A stretch of 43,157 nucleotides of DNA from an uncultured Saprospiraceae bacterium (GCA_937997635.1 CALLFA010000029.1:1-43157), one strand, 5' to 3'; positions 18,487-24,381 are shown, numbered from the stretch's first letter. The notes: generated by a model not told the origin, from the letters alone. Translations and numbers: made by a program.

Positions 18487-18673
18487 TAGTTAAATTTGGG
18501 CGTACTGGATGTTTTTGTCAGAAACCCCATACTCAATAGTAACGCTTTTTTGTTTACACAAAGTTTGTATCAATACCGATACCATAAAACGAATATACTA
18601 ACATGATGCTTGACTTCGATTAATTTTATTAATAAGCGAGTTTATCAGTATGCTTGATTGCCCTACAATAATT

Positions 18674-18707
18674 ATATAAATTTCAATAAATATTGAAAAT
18701 TAGAAAA
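18674..18707 (+). promoter_or_regulatory. Dyad operator 1 (upstream of gbsR-type gene)
   Basis: At 18681-18698 lies TTTCAATAAATATTGAAA, a perfect dyad with 8-bp arms. A near copy sits at 19253-19270, before the doxX gene, and similarity extends to flanks on both sides (ATATA before, GAAAA after). The dyad covers the -33 element of the promoter for the GbsR/MarR-type regulator, so autorepression by the product is the natural guess. Confidence 0.6.
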
Positions 18708-18721
18708 TTATTGTATATTTG
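18693..18721 (+). promoter_or_regulatory. Bacteroidota promoter of the gbsR-type gene
   Basis: TTG at 18693-18695 and TATATTTG at 18714-18721, 18 bases apart, match the Bacteroidota pattern TTG-N(19-21)-TAnnTTTG with slightly short spacing. Only four bases separate the -7 box from the ATG at 18726, so the mRNA would be leaderless or nearly so. Confidence 0.6.
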
Positions 18722-18725
18722 AACT

Positions 18726-19235
18726 ATGGATTACAAAGAAGGTAGAGCAAGAATCATAGATGCATGGGGCCAATTAGGCACAAATTGGGGAATCAGCAGA
18801 ACGATGGCCCAGATACACGCACTACTGATGCTAGCTCCCGAACCAATGACAACAGATGATATTATAGCAGAATTACAGATATCTAGAGGGAATGTGAGCA
18901 TGAGCCTTAGAAGTCTCATCGACTGGGGAATAGTAAGAAAAGTCTACAAGCCTGGCCAGCGCAAGGAACTATACGAGAGCGAAAAGGATGTCTGGGAGTT
19001 GGCAACACAAGTAGCAAAAGAAAGAAGAAGAAGAGAATTAGATCCCATAATTCGTGTATTAGAAGATGTCCAAGGGATAGAAGACAATACAGTCATGAAA
19101 TCTAAAGTCACCGAGATGAATAAGATGACTAAGCAATTGCTCAAGTTCTCAAAGCAGTCTGATAAGCTATTGTCTTTATTTATCAAATCTGAAGAGAATT
19201 GGTTTTTTGGAAAAGTACTGAAACTCCTGAAGTGA
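18726..19235 (+). CDS. GbsR/MarR-family transcriptional regulator
   Basis: This 169-residue protein is a winged-helix regulator of the GbsR/MarR group. The wHTH spans about residues 25-80, with QISRGNVSMSLRSLIDWGIV as recognition helix and start of the wing, followed by the conserved KVYKPGQRKELYESE. A helical C-terminus (about 95-169) probably dimerises. GbsR of Bacillus represses osmoprotectant genes, but Bacteroidota members often sit, as here, before doxX and DUF2071 genes. It is first in the operon, and the same dyad occurs before it and before doxX, so it likely controls both. Confidence 0.88.
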   Translation: MDYKEGRARIIDAWGQLGTNWGISRTMAQIHALLMLAPEPMTTDDIIAELQISRGNVSMSLRSLIDWGIVRKVYKPGQRKELYESEKDVWELATQVAKERRRRELDPIIRVLEDVQGIEDNTVMKSKVTEMNKMTKQLLKFSKQSDKLLSLFIKSEENWFFGKVLKLLK

Positions 19236-19252
19236 GTTTTTTTGAATATATA

Positions 19253-19270
19253 TTTCAATAAATTTTGAAA
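19253..19270 (+). promoter_or_regulatory. Dyad operator 2 (upstream of doxX-like gene)
   Basis: TTTCAATAAATTTTGAAA differs from the dyad at 18681-18698 by one base, and the flanks are also alike. It ends 11 bases before the doxX-like ATG at 19282. No exact TAnnTTTG box accompanies it, so it may be a pure binding site or mark an internal weak promoter. Confidence 0.55.
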
Positions 19271-19281
19271 ATACAGAAAAC

Positions 19282-19683
19282 ATGAAACAATCAATAGGAC
19301 TTACATACAATTCACTCCATAGAGAAATACTTACTTTTTTTGTTGCTTTAGTGTGGTTGGTTAATGGGCTATACTGCAAAATTCTGAATCTAGTGCCTAG
19401 ACACCAAGAGATCGTAGGGCATATATTGGGTATGGAATATGCGCACACACTAACCCTACTTATAGGAATCTCCGAAATCATCATGGCTGTATGGATTCTA
19501 TTGCGAATACATCCTAAATACTGTGCGGTATTCCAAATTGTAATTGTGATAACGATGAATATAATTGAAAACATGTTAGTACCAGATTTGCTTCTATGGG
19601 GTAGATTGAATTTGATCTTTGCAATCGCCTTCACAAGTATAGTCTGGTACAACGAATTCAAATTGAATAACATTAATAACTAA
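19282..19683 (+). CDS. DoxX-like membrane protein
   Basis: This 133-residue protein has four predicted membrane helices (about residues 15-32, 48-70, 76-95 and 103-122) and fits the DoxX-like family: the first helix region reads ILTFFVALVWLVNGLYCKIL and later parts contain HTLTLLIGISEIIMAVWIL. DoxX-like proteins are small inner-membrane proteins of poorly known function, some linked to redox or thiol stress. It lies 46 bases after the regulator and 2 bases before the DUF2071 gene, in one operon. Confidence 0.8.
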   Translation: MKQSIGLTYNSLHREILTFFVALVWLVNGLYCKILNLVPRHQEIVGHILGMEYAHTLTLLIGISEIIMAVWILLRIHPKYCAVFQIVIVITMNIIENMLVPDLLLWGRLNLIFAIAFTSIVWYNEFKLNNINN

Positions 19684-19897
19684 TTATGATGACTTTAAAA
19701 AATCATCCCTTTGCTGTAGAAGCCTTTTTTGAAAATTCTACAGTTTTGACTTTTGCTGTACCGAAAAAGGAGTTAGAGCAATATATTCCGGAATGTCTAG
19801 AATTGGATACTTATCAAGACAAATGGGCTTTTATTGCCATTGCTCTTGTGCAAACCAAACACCTAAGGCCAAAAGGGTTTCCTAAGACTATGGGTAA

Positions 19898-19904
19898 TAA
19901 TTTT
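19898..19904 (+). repeat. Target-site duplication, left copy
   Basis: TAATTTT directly before the left end of the element, repeated at 22534-22540 directly after its right end. IS1595-family elements usually duplicate 8 bp; only 7 match here, so one position may have changed since insertion. Confidence 0.85.
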
Positions 19905-19927
19905 GGCAATGACTTACTTGTGAGACC
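19905..19927 (+). repeat. Left terminal inverted repeat
   Basis: Starts GGCAATGACTTAC and ends TGTGAGACC; pairs with 22511-22533 at 21 of 23 positions. The passenger gene on the minus strand stops 14 bases inside it. Confidence 0.92.
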
Positions 19928-19941
19928 ATGAAAAAAATATT

Positions 19942-20634
19942 TTATTTTCTGTTTAGTTTATTAAGAACATTCCTTAATTCATTAAGTAACTCTTTTGGAC
20001 AAGCTTCAATCATTTTGTACTCATCTTTAGTTGATAGGGTTATCTCTGGCAACTTTATTCCCTTTTTTCTACACTCTTCAATTGATTCATTTGCATTATG
20101 CAAATTTCTTCTAAAAAAGTCTTTAAATGCCTCCTCATTAATCAAGTGCTCTTCAGCTCTTATTGAGTATAAGACCGTCCAAAGGTATAGCAAAGCAGCA
20201 CCTGCAATATCTCCAGACCTAGTATTAAGAAATGCTGTGTGCTCAGTAAAAGTAGATAGGTTTACGTTTATTTTTCTTCGTAGTGTAATAAGTTCTAATT
20301 CATGTCCATTATAGTTGTCCCTAGCCTCATTCTTAAAAGCGATAAAATCACTTCTGACAGTCTCGACACTTCTGTCGAATTGAAGCCTAAGGAGAAACGC
20401 AGAAGCGATTGCAACAGCAGCAAAAAGCAAAGTAGAGTACCAAATAAAGATTTCAATATTCCCTTGAGCGAAATCTACCATGAACTTAAACTCATCCGTT
20501 ACCTTAACCCCATCATGTATTTGAAGGTAATTTTCAATTGTATTTACTCTATGCAGTATAAGGCCATATATGGCAAGTATCCCAGCGAGAATACAACTAA
20601 AGATAGGAACAAGGAGTGAGTCGATGTTTTTCAT
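19942..20634 (-). CDS. Passenger: two-TM protein with helical cytoplasmic domain
   Basis: I do not recognise this protein. From the ATG at 20634 it has 230 residues (the frame opens further upstream only through a TTG at 20691). It has two membrane helices, SLLVPIFSCILAGILAIYG near residue 6 and IFIWYSTLLFAAVAIASAFL near residue 60, separated by a loop. A charged helical region follows (FDRSVETVRSDFIAFKNEA), then a mostly alpha-helical domain to the end. There are no enzyme motifs. It is transcribed away from the transposase, across a region holding two dyads, and lies entirely inside the insertion element, so it is cargo. Two-TM plus helical-domain layouts occur among phage-defence effectors and toxin-like proteins, but nothing here proves that. 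Confidence 0.75.
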   Translation of the reverse strand: MKNIDSLLVPIFSCILAGILAIYGLILHRVNTIENYLQIHDGVKVTDEFKFMVDFAQGNIEIFIWYSTLLFAAVAIASAFLLRLQFDRSVETVRSDFIAFKNEARDNYNGHELELITLRRKINVNLSTFTEHTAFLNTRSGDIAGAALLYLWTVLYSIRAEEHLINEEAFKDFFRRNLHNANESIEECRKKGIKLPEITLSTKDEYKMIEACPKELLNELRNVLNKLNRK

Positions 20635-20684
20635 ATTTTGATCTTTTATTTTAAGTTGAAATCTAATGAAAAATGTTAAAAATA

Positions 20685-20698
20685 TAGGCAATAACCTA
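20685..20698. promoter_or_regulatory. Dyad A in the divergent promoter region
   Basis: TAGGCAATAACCTA is an imperfect dyad and near copy of TAGGCAAATGCCTA at 20717-20730. The centres are 32 bases apart, about three helical turns, which fits cooperative binding by one regulator between the two divergent genes. Confidence 0.5.
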
Positions 20699-20705
20699 TA
20701 AATAC

Positions 20706-20736
20706 TTGCAATATAATAGGCAAATGCCTATATTTG
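20706..20736 (+). promoter_or_regulatory. Transposase promoter
   Basis: TTG at 20706-20708 and TATATTTG at 20729-20736 are separated by 20 bases, the ideal Bacteroidota arrangement. Four bases separate the -7 box from the transposase ATG, implying a leaderless or near-leaderless mRNA. The second dyad (20717-20730) covers the spacer and the start of the -7 box. Confidence 0.7.
20717..20730. promoter_or_regulatory. Dyad B overlapping the transposase -7 box
   Basis: TAGGCAAATGCCTA is a dyad with 6-bp arms (TAGGCA/TGCCTA). It overlaps the transposase promoter, so a protein bound here would block transcription. The small HTH-like protein encoded downstream in the element is a candidate repressor; this is inference. 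Confidence 0.55.
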
Positions 20737-20740
20737 TATT

Positions 20741-21688
20741 ATGAAGCAATTCGATACAATACGCAACTTTGATAGTTTATACGAGTTAATCATACATTTT
20801 GATAGTGAGGCAAAATGCGAAGAACACCTAGCAACTTTAAGATGGAACGGAGAACCAAAATGCCCTTCATGCGAATCTAAAAGAATTGGATTATTACAAG
20901 GTAAAAGAAAGCAGTATAAGTGCTATGGCTGCAAGCGAAAGTTCAGCGTTAAAACAGGCTCAATATTCCAAGACTCAAAGCTCCCATTACTAAAATGGTT
21001 CGTTGCTATCTATTTGTTTACTTCACACAAAAGAGGCGTTAGCAGTCACCAAATGGCAAAGGATGTAAAAGTGAGCCAAAAGACAGCTTGGTTTATGCTT
21101 CACAGAATCAGAGTAATATTCGAGCAAGAAACACCAAGTTTTGATAAGCCTGTGGAAATTGACGAAACTTATGTTGGCGGCAAGGAAAAGAATAAGCACA
21201 CGAATAAAAGAACTGCAAATTCTCAAGGTAGATCAACGAAAACAAAGACTCCTGTATTAGGTATTATTGAGCGTGACGGCAAAGTATTTGCTATTCCAGT
21301 AAAGAATACAAGCAGTGCAACTTTAAAGCCTATAATCGAATCCGCAGTAGAAAAAGGAACAACTGTTTATACTGACGAATGGGTATCTTATGGGTCTTTA
21401 GATAAGGTCTACGAGCGATACGTAATTAAGCATTCAGCAGGTGAATATGTGAACGGTCACATCCACACAAACGGAATAGAAAACTTTTGGTCGCATTTCA
21501 AAAGAACGATTGTAGGCACTTACTTTCATATGTCTGACTGGCATTTAGACGCTTACGTAGATGAGTCTGCATTTAGATATAATCAAAGAAATTTAAGCGA
21601 AGGTTCACGATTCGACGTAACTTTGGCTAACTCAAATAAAACATTAAGTTGGAATGAACTTGTCCAAAAAAGAAAGAATAGAGCTTGA
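20741..21688 (+). CDS. IS1595-family transposase
   Basis: This 315-residue DDE transposase has an N-terminal zinc ribbon (CPSC at 41-44 and CYGC at 61-64), as in the IS1595/ISXO2-like group. A helical DNA-binding region follows (SSHQMAKDVKVSQKTAWFML), then the ISXO2-like catalytic domain. Likely catalytic residues are Asp141 in VEIDETYVGGK, Asp212 in YTDEW and Glu247 in HTNGIENFWSHFKR. The protein is full length without frameshift. It starts at ATG 20741 just behind a strong promoter box and overlaps the next gene by 35 bases. Confidence 0.95.
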   Translation: MKQFDTIRNFDSLYELIIHFDSEAKCEEHLATLRWNGEPKCPSCESKRIGLLQGKRKQYKCYGCKRKFSVKTGSIFQDSKLPLLKWFVAIYLFTSHKRGVSSHQMAKDVKVSQKTAWFMLHRIRVIFEQETPSFDKPVEIDETYVGGKEKNKHTNKRTANSQGRSTKTKTPVLGIIERDGKVFAIPVKNTSSATLKPIIESAVEKGTTVYTDEWVSYGSLDKVYERYVIKHSAGEYVNGHIHTNGIENFWSHFKRTIVGTYFHMSDWHLDAYVDESAFRYNQRNLSEGSRFDVTLANSNKTLSWNELVQKRKNRA

Positions 21689-21944
21689 AAAAAAGAGTGG
21701 TATTAGAATTCCAGAAAAGGATGTAAGATTGGAAGGTGGTATTAATAGCCACCTTCTAAAGGCTATGAACCACGAACACCAAGTAAAGCCGATTAAGGAA
21801 ATTAAAAAAGAACTAGGCTTGAAGGATGCTGACTTAGCAACTATGTTTGGCTATGCTAATGCAAATAGCTTTAGAACGTCAAAGGCTAAGAAGAAAATGC
21901 AGACGGGTCTGGAGTTGTTTTATCACATGATTACACACAAGTAA
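21654..21944 (+). CDS. Passenger: small HTH-like protein
   Basis: This 96-residue protein begins inside the last codons of the transposase gene in another frame, so it is translationally coupled. The N-terminus is charged (SKKERIELEKKSGIRIPEKD). The second half looks like a helix-turn-helix: PIKEIKKELGLKDADLATMFGY followed by ANSFRTSKAKKKMQTG (quoted in two short parts). I do not know its family for certain. A DNA-binding role, either repressing the element's own promoters at the TAGGCA dyads or helping the transposase, would fit its position. Confidence 0.72.
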   Translation: MNLSKKERIELEKKSGIRIPEKDVRLEGGINSHLLKAMNHEHQVKPIKEIKKELGLKDADLATMFGYANANSFRTSKAKKKMQTGLELFYHMITHK

Positions 21945-21988
21945 TCGAACAACATATGTTAAAATTTCATATATCAAAATAATTTACA

Positions 21989-21996
21989 TATATTTG
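21989..21996 (+). promoter_or_regulatory. Possible promoter box for a small RNA
   Basis: TATATTTG matches the -7 consensus TAnnTTTG. No TTG is present at the right distance upstream, so strength is uncertain. It lies about 45 bases after the small HTH-like gene and 85 bases before a strong terminator. Confidence 0.35.
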
Positions 21997-21999
21997 ATT

Positions 22000-22108
22000 T
22001 GCTATAAAAATTGGTGATAACTACCTCTTTGGTTTTTGTTGTCGTCCTTGTCTCTTTTGTTATTAAAACAAGGAAAAATTAAGCCCAGTTTTAAACTGGG
22101 CTTTTTTT
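22000..22108 (+). ncRNA. Candidate small RNA or 3' UTR
   Basis: About 109 bases without a start codon lie between a -7 box (21989-21996) and an intrinsic terminator. Within it is an inner hairpin CCTTGT (22046-22051) with ACAAGG (22068-22073), and then the terminator stem. The 14-mer TTGCTATAAAAATT at its 5' end recurs inverted at 22221-22234. It could equally be the 3' untranslated end of the transposase mRNA. Confidence 0.3.
22081..22108. terminator. Intrinsic terminator inside the element
   Basis: AAGCCCAGT pairs with ACTGGGCTT around a short AT loop, and a run of seven T follows (22102-22108). On the opposite strand the stem is followed by AATTTTTCC, so it could work from both sides. It ends the transposase transcript. 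Confidence 0.9.
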
Positions 22109-22143
22109 GACAGAACAGCCAATACGTCTTTTATGCTTAAAAA

Positions 22144-22159
22144 ATAACCAATAGGTTAT
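22144..22159 (-). terminator. Terminator of the 44-residue peptide unit
   Basis: On the minus strand ATAACC-TATT-GGTTAT forms a perfect 6-bp stem and is followed by six T (22144-22139). It lies 34 bases past the stop of the small reading frame at 22194. Confidence 0.6.
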
Positions 22160-22193
22160 CTCCTTGAGCATTTATGCTGAAAAGGTGATTTTA

Positions 22194-22328
22194 TCACTTA
22201 AACCCCAATAAAATGGGATTAATTTTTATAGCAATTAACGCCTTTTGCAGTGCGTTTAGGTTGTTACTGGACATCCGAGATAGGTTTGCGTCTAAAGAGG
22301 ATGAAAAGGAAGCACCTTGAAACTGCAT
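22194..22328 (-). CDS. Candidate 44-residue peptide
   Basis: This small frame starts with ATG at 22328 and ends with TGA. The peptide starts MQFQGASFSSSLDANLSRM and ends ALIAIKINPILLGFK; it has no cysteine, a Ser/Asn-rich first half and a mildly hydrophobic amphipathic second half. Its composition looks protein-like. It has its own surroundings: a TATATTTG box (22375-22368), a perfect 26-nt palindrome ending on the start codon, and a terminator behind it. It lies inside the insertion element and is transcribed against the transposase. Function unknown; a peptide toxin, signal or remnant are all possible. Confidence 0.42.
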   Translation of the reverse strand: MQFQGASFSSSLDANLSRMSSNNLNALQKALIAIKINPILLGFK

Positions 22329-22352
22329 TTCTAATTTCTAGAAATTAGAAAT
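22327..22352. repeat. Perfect 26-nt palindrome at a start codon
   Basis: Each 13-base half (first half ATTTCTAATTTCT) is matched exactly by the other. On the minus strand it ends with the first two bases of the small frame's ATG (22328-22326), so in RNA the start codon would sit at the foot of the hairpin. This suggests translational control, or a binding site for a dimeric protein. Confidence 0.75.
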
Positions 22353-22353
22353 C

Positions 22354-22405
22354 GGCAATCAATAAACCAAATATATTATAAAAAGACTATTTGGAGTTGG
22401 TTGCC
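22354..22405. other. Inverted repeat GGCAATCAA / TTGGTTGCC
   Basis: Arms at 22354-22362 and 22397-22405 pair over 9 positions with one G-U, around a 34-base AT-rich loop that includes the minus-strand promoter box. Role unknown. Confidence 0.35.
22368..22375 (-). promoter_or_regulatory. Possible promoter box for the 44-residue peptide
   Basis: Read on the minus strand this is TATATTTG, an exact match to TAnnTTTG, the same octamer used before the transposase and the gbsR-type gene. Transcription would begin about 35 bases before the small frame's ATG. No good -33 element was found. Confidence 0.4.
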
Positions 22406-22510
22406 TTTTCGTTTACAATTTCCATATAAACAACATAACGTCAAAATTGTTAATCTGCATTTAACAGATGTAGGATTTAACCTATATTTAAAAATGTCGC
22501 GCAGACTACA

Positions 22511-22533
22511 GGTCTCACACGTTAGTCATTGCC
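22511..22533 (+). repeat. Right terminal inverted repeat
   Basis: Begins GGTCTCACACG and ends AGTCATTGCC; inverted match to 19905-19927 with two differences. Confidence 0.92.
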
Positions 22534-22540
22534 TAATTTT
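22534..22540 (+). repeat. Target-site duplication, right copy
   Basis: TAATTTT, identical to 19898-19904 on the other side of the element. Confidence 0.85.
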
Positions 22541-23056
22541 AAACTCATCGGCTATAGAGTGTTCGTTCGCTATACAAATGAAAAAGGCAAACGATTAAGA
22601 GGCTTATATATTCTCAAGTCAGAAACAGACAAAGCATTGATGAAGGTAATGGGCAATCTGTTTACTCACTATAATTATACGACAACAGATATTTCTATCA
22701 CTTCAACAGATGGTGTCAAAACCATCAATTCCTTAAACTCAAATTTCGAATTTTCAATAGAAGAAAATAAAGAAGAGCTAGATTTACCAGAAGACTCACC
22801 TTTTGATGAGTGGAAACAGGCGAGAAGATTTGCCGGCCCTTTACCATTTACATTTACCTACAACAAAGAGGAAAAATCAGTTTTGATTATTGAAGGTGTA
22901 CGATCAAACTGGAAGCCTACACCAATTCATGTTTTAGATTATAAGTTTGAGTTTCTTGATTCATTCAGATTCAATGAAATCATACTCGCAAATGCATTCG
23001 AAATTACAAACATTCCCTATTACTGGAAAAAAGGAAAATTAGAATTATGGAATTAA
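22535..23056 (+). pseudogene. DUF2071 protein, 3' fragment
   Basis: The C-terminal 171 native residues of the split DUF2071 gene begin at 22541 (KLIGYRVFVRYTNEKGKRL) directly after the duplicated target. The frame can only be opened through a TTG at 22529 inside the element's right end, which would give a protein lacking the first 73 residues. The downstream methyltransferase gene overlaps its end by 10 bases, so this remnant may still be translated enough to couple expression. Frame is otherwise intact. Confidence 0.88.
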
Positions 23057-23799
23057 CACGAAGACCATTTCAAGGCGTATTGAATATTTTAGATTTCAAT
23101 CGACATTTTTACATTTTTGGCATTGCATTTTTAGTACTTCTAATTGTTCTCGGTATGTTAATCACATTACCTAGCATGATTATTTATCTGATAATAACTG
23201 GATTTGCTTACGGCTTATGTATGCCGCTCATAGTCTCTGCTTATGTCTATGACTTTTCAGGGTACTATTCTTTTGATTGGATAGATGAAACGGTTGCTGA
23301 CAAATCAAAAATTAAAAAGGTGGTGAATATTCATGCTGGTTTTGATGAGACTAGCTATATTTTAAATAGCAAATTACCAGAAGCAGATTTAGCTGTCTAT
23401 GACTTTTATGACAAAGAAAACCATACCGAGGCGGCAATAATCAGAGCACGAAGAGTCAGTCAACTTTATCCTGGTACAAAAGAAATAACGACAGCTGAAA
23501 TTCCTTTGCTTGATAATAGTGTTGATATGGTTTATTGTCTGTCTACCATACATGAAATAAGAATGCACAGCGAGAAAGTAGCATTCCTAAAAGAGTGTTT
23601 GCGCATATCTAAGACTGATGGCAAATTAATCGTAGTCGAACACTTACGAGATCTCCCCAATTTTTTAGCTTTTACAATCGGCTTTACACACTTTTTTTCT
23701 AGGTCCACATGGAAACGAGCATTTACAGAGGCTGGTTATACACATATACGAGAGAAGAAGTTTACACCATTTATGTCAATTTTTGAATGTCATTTATAA
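23047..23799 (+). CDS. Membrane-anchored methyltransferase-like protein
   Basis: This 250-residue protein has two N-terminal membrane helices (about residues 21-44 and 46-70) and then a class I SAM-methyltransferase-like domain. The SAM-binding motif I, normally like VLDIGCGTG, is replaced by VVNIHAGFDETS, so cofactor binding may be altered or lost. Later motifs are better kept: ITTAEIPLLDNSVDMVYCLS and LRISKTDGKLIVVEH, with a final FECHL. It overlaps the DUF2071 fragment by 10 bases and belongs to the gbsR-doxX-DUF2071 operon. A lipid or membrane-bound substrate is a reasonable guess; whether it is catalytic is uncertain. Confidence 0.75.
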   Translation: MELTRRPFQGVLNILDFNRHFYIFGIAFLVLLIVLGMLITLPSMIIYLIITGFAYGLCMPLIVSAYVYDFSGYYSFDWIDETVADKSKIKKVVNIHAGFDETSYILNSKLPEADLAVYDFYDKENHTEAAIIRARRVSQLYPGTKEITTAEIPLLDNSVDMVYCLSTIHEIRMHSEKVAFLKECLRISKTDGKLIVVEHLRDLPNFLAFTIGFTHFFSRSTWKRAFTEAGYTHIREKKFTPFMSIFECHL

Positions 23800-23801
23800 C
23801 T

Positions 23802-24215
23802 ATGGAAGCATTACTCATACAACATGTCAGAATTGTTGGTGGCCTATTGATAGTCTTGGCATTATTACATCTCATTTTCCCAACATATTTCAATTGGAAA
23901 AAGGACTTAAAATCCTTATCACTCATCAACAGGCAAATGATGATTGTGCATACGTTCTTTATTGCGCTAATTGTCTTCCTTATGGGACTACTCTTTGTTT
24001 ATGCTGCACCAGATATTGTCAATTCTCAATTGGGTAAAACAATGTCTCTTGGGATCGCCATTTTCTGGACATGTCGATTGGTAATCCAATTTTTTGGCTA
24101 CTCTTCTGAATTATGGAGAAATAAAGTATTCGAAACTTATGCACATGTAGGCTTTAGCTTTTTATGGATCTATTTAAGTGTGGTGTTTTGGTGTAATTGG
24201 TTGTATTTGCTTTAA
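23802..24215 (+). CDS. Small membrane protein, last gene of the gbsR operon
   Basis: This protein (137 residues from the ATG at 23802) has four predicted helices: about residues 7-27, 45-65, 78-98 and 115-135. An alternative ATG at 23787 lies within the end of the methyltransferase gene and would add five residues; 23802, two bases after that stop, is preferred. It resembles uncharacterised four-helix proteins found at the end of doxX/DUF2071/methyltransferase clusters in Bacteroidota. No catalytic motif was seen. Function unknown. Confidence 0.7.
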   Translation: MEALLIQHVRIVGGLLIVLALLHLIFPTYFNWKKDLKSLSLINRQMMIVHTFFIALIVFLMGLLFVYAAPDIVNSQLGKTMSLGIAIFWTCRLVIQFFGYSSELWRNKVFETYAHVGFSFLWIYLSVVFWCNWLYLL

Positions 24216-24257
24216 TTAAAAACTGCCATCGTAATTCCTCAGACGACACAGTCCTCT

Positions 24258-24338
24258 AAGTGCCAATTTGCGTTAGAACAGAAAGTATCCTGCACAGTAA
24301 GCTACACGCCAGGCACTTGTGGGACTGAGTCCCGCAAG
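24258..24338. terminator. Composite hairpins between convergent genes
   Basis: AAGTGCC (24258-24264) pairs with GGCACTT (24312-24318). Overlapping it is a 3-nt-loop hairpin CTTGTGGGAC-TGA-GTCCCGCAAG (24316-24338), with one G-U pair. The GGGAC/GTCCC core with a 3-nt loop resembles the large repeat clusters elsewhere in this window. It lies between two convergent genes and could stop both transcripts. Confidence 0.5.
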
Positions 24339-24381
24339 CAGTAATATTGTAGCGCAATTTTTGTACAGCGTACTCTCTAGC

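Larger units (their letters stand above)
19686..19931 (+). pseudogene. DUF2071 protein, 5' fragment (split by insertion element)
   Basis: Residues 1-73 (ending PKTMGNNF) are the N-terminal part of a DUF2071 protein. After base 19904 the frame runs into the insertion element and stops after eight foreign residues. The rest of the protein resumes at 22541 (KLIGYRVFVRY). Joining the two parts and removing one copy of the duplicated target restores an unbroken frame of about 244 residues, normal for the family. DUF2071 proteins often sit next to doxX-like genes; their biochemical role is unknown. The gene is almost certainly inactive now. Confidence 0.9.
19905..22533 (+). mobile_element. IS1595-type element with passenger genes
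   Basis: The element is 2,629 bp. Its ends are 23-bp inverted repeats (19905-19927 and 22511-22533) that agree at 21 of 23 positions and begin GGCAATGACT; TAATTTT duplications flank both ends. It carries an IS1595-family transposase, a divergent two-TM protein, a short HTH-like protein overlapping the transposase end, a strong terminator, and a non-coding right part with a possible small RNA and a 44-residue peptide unit. It splits a DUF2071 gene. An IS1595 element with only a transposase is commonly around 1 kb, so about 1.6 kb of this one is cargo. The intact transposase and close ends suggest a recent insertion. Confidence 0.93.

Noticed and set aside
20635-20691. N-terminal extension of the two-TM passenger through a TTG at 20691
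   Set aside because: It would run into the dyad in the promoter region; the ATG at 20634 starts right before the first membrane helix.
22401-22598. 65-codon frame across the right end of the insertion element
   Set aside because: It crosses the element border and the DUF2071 remnant in a wrong frame; a chance frame.
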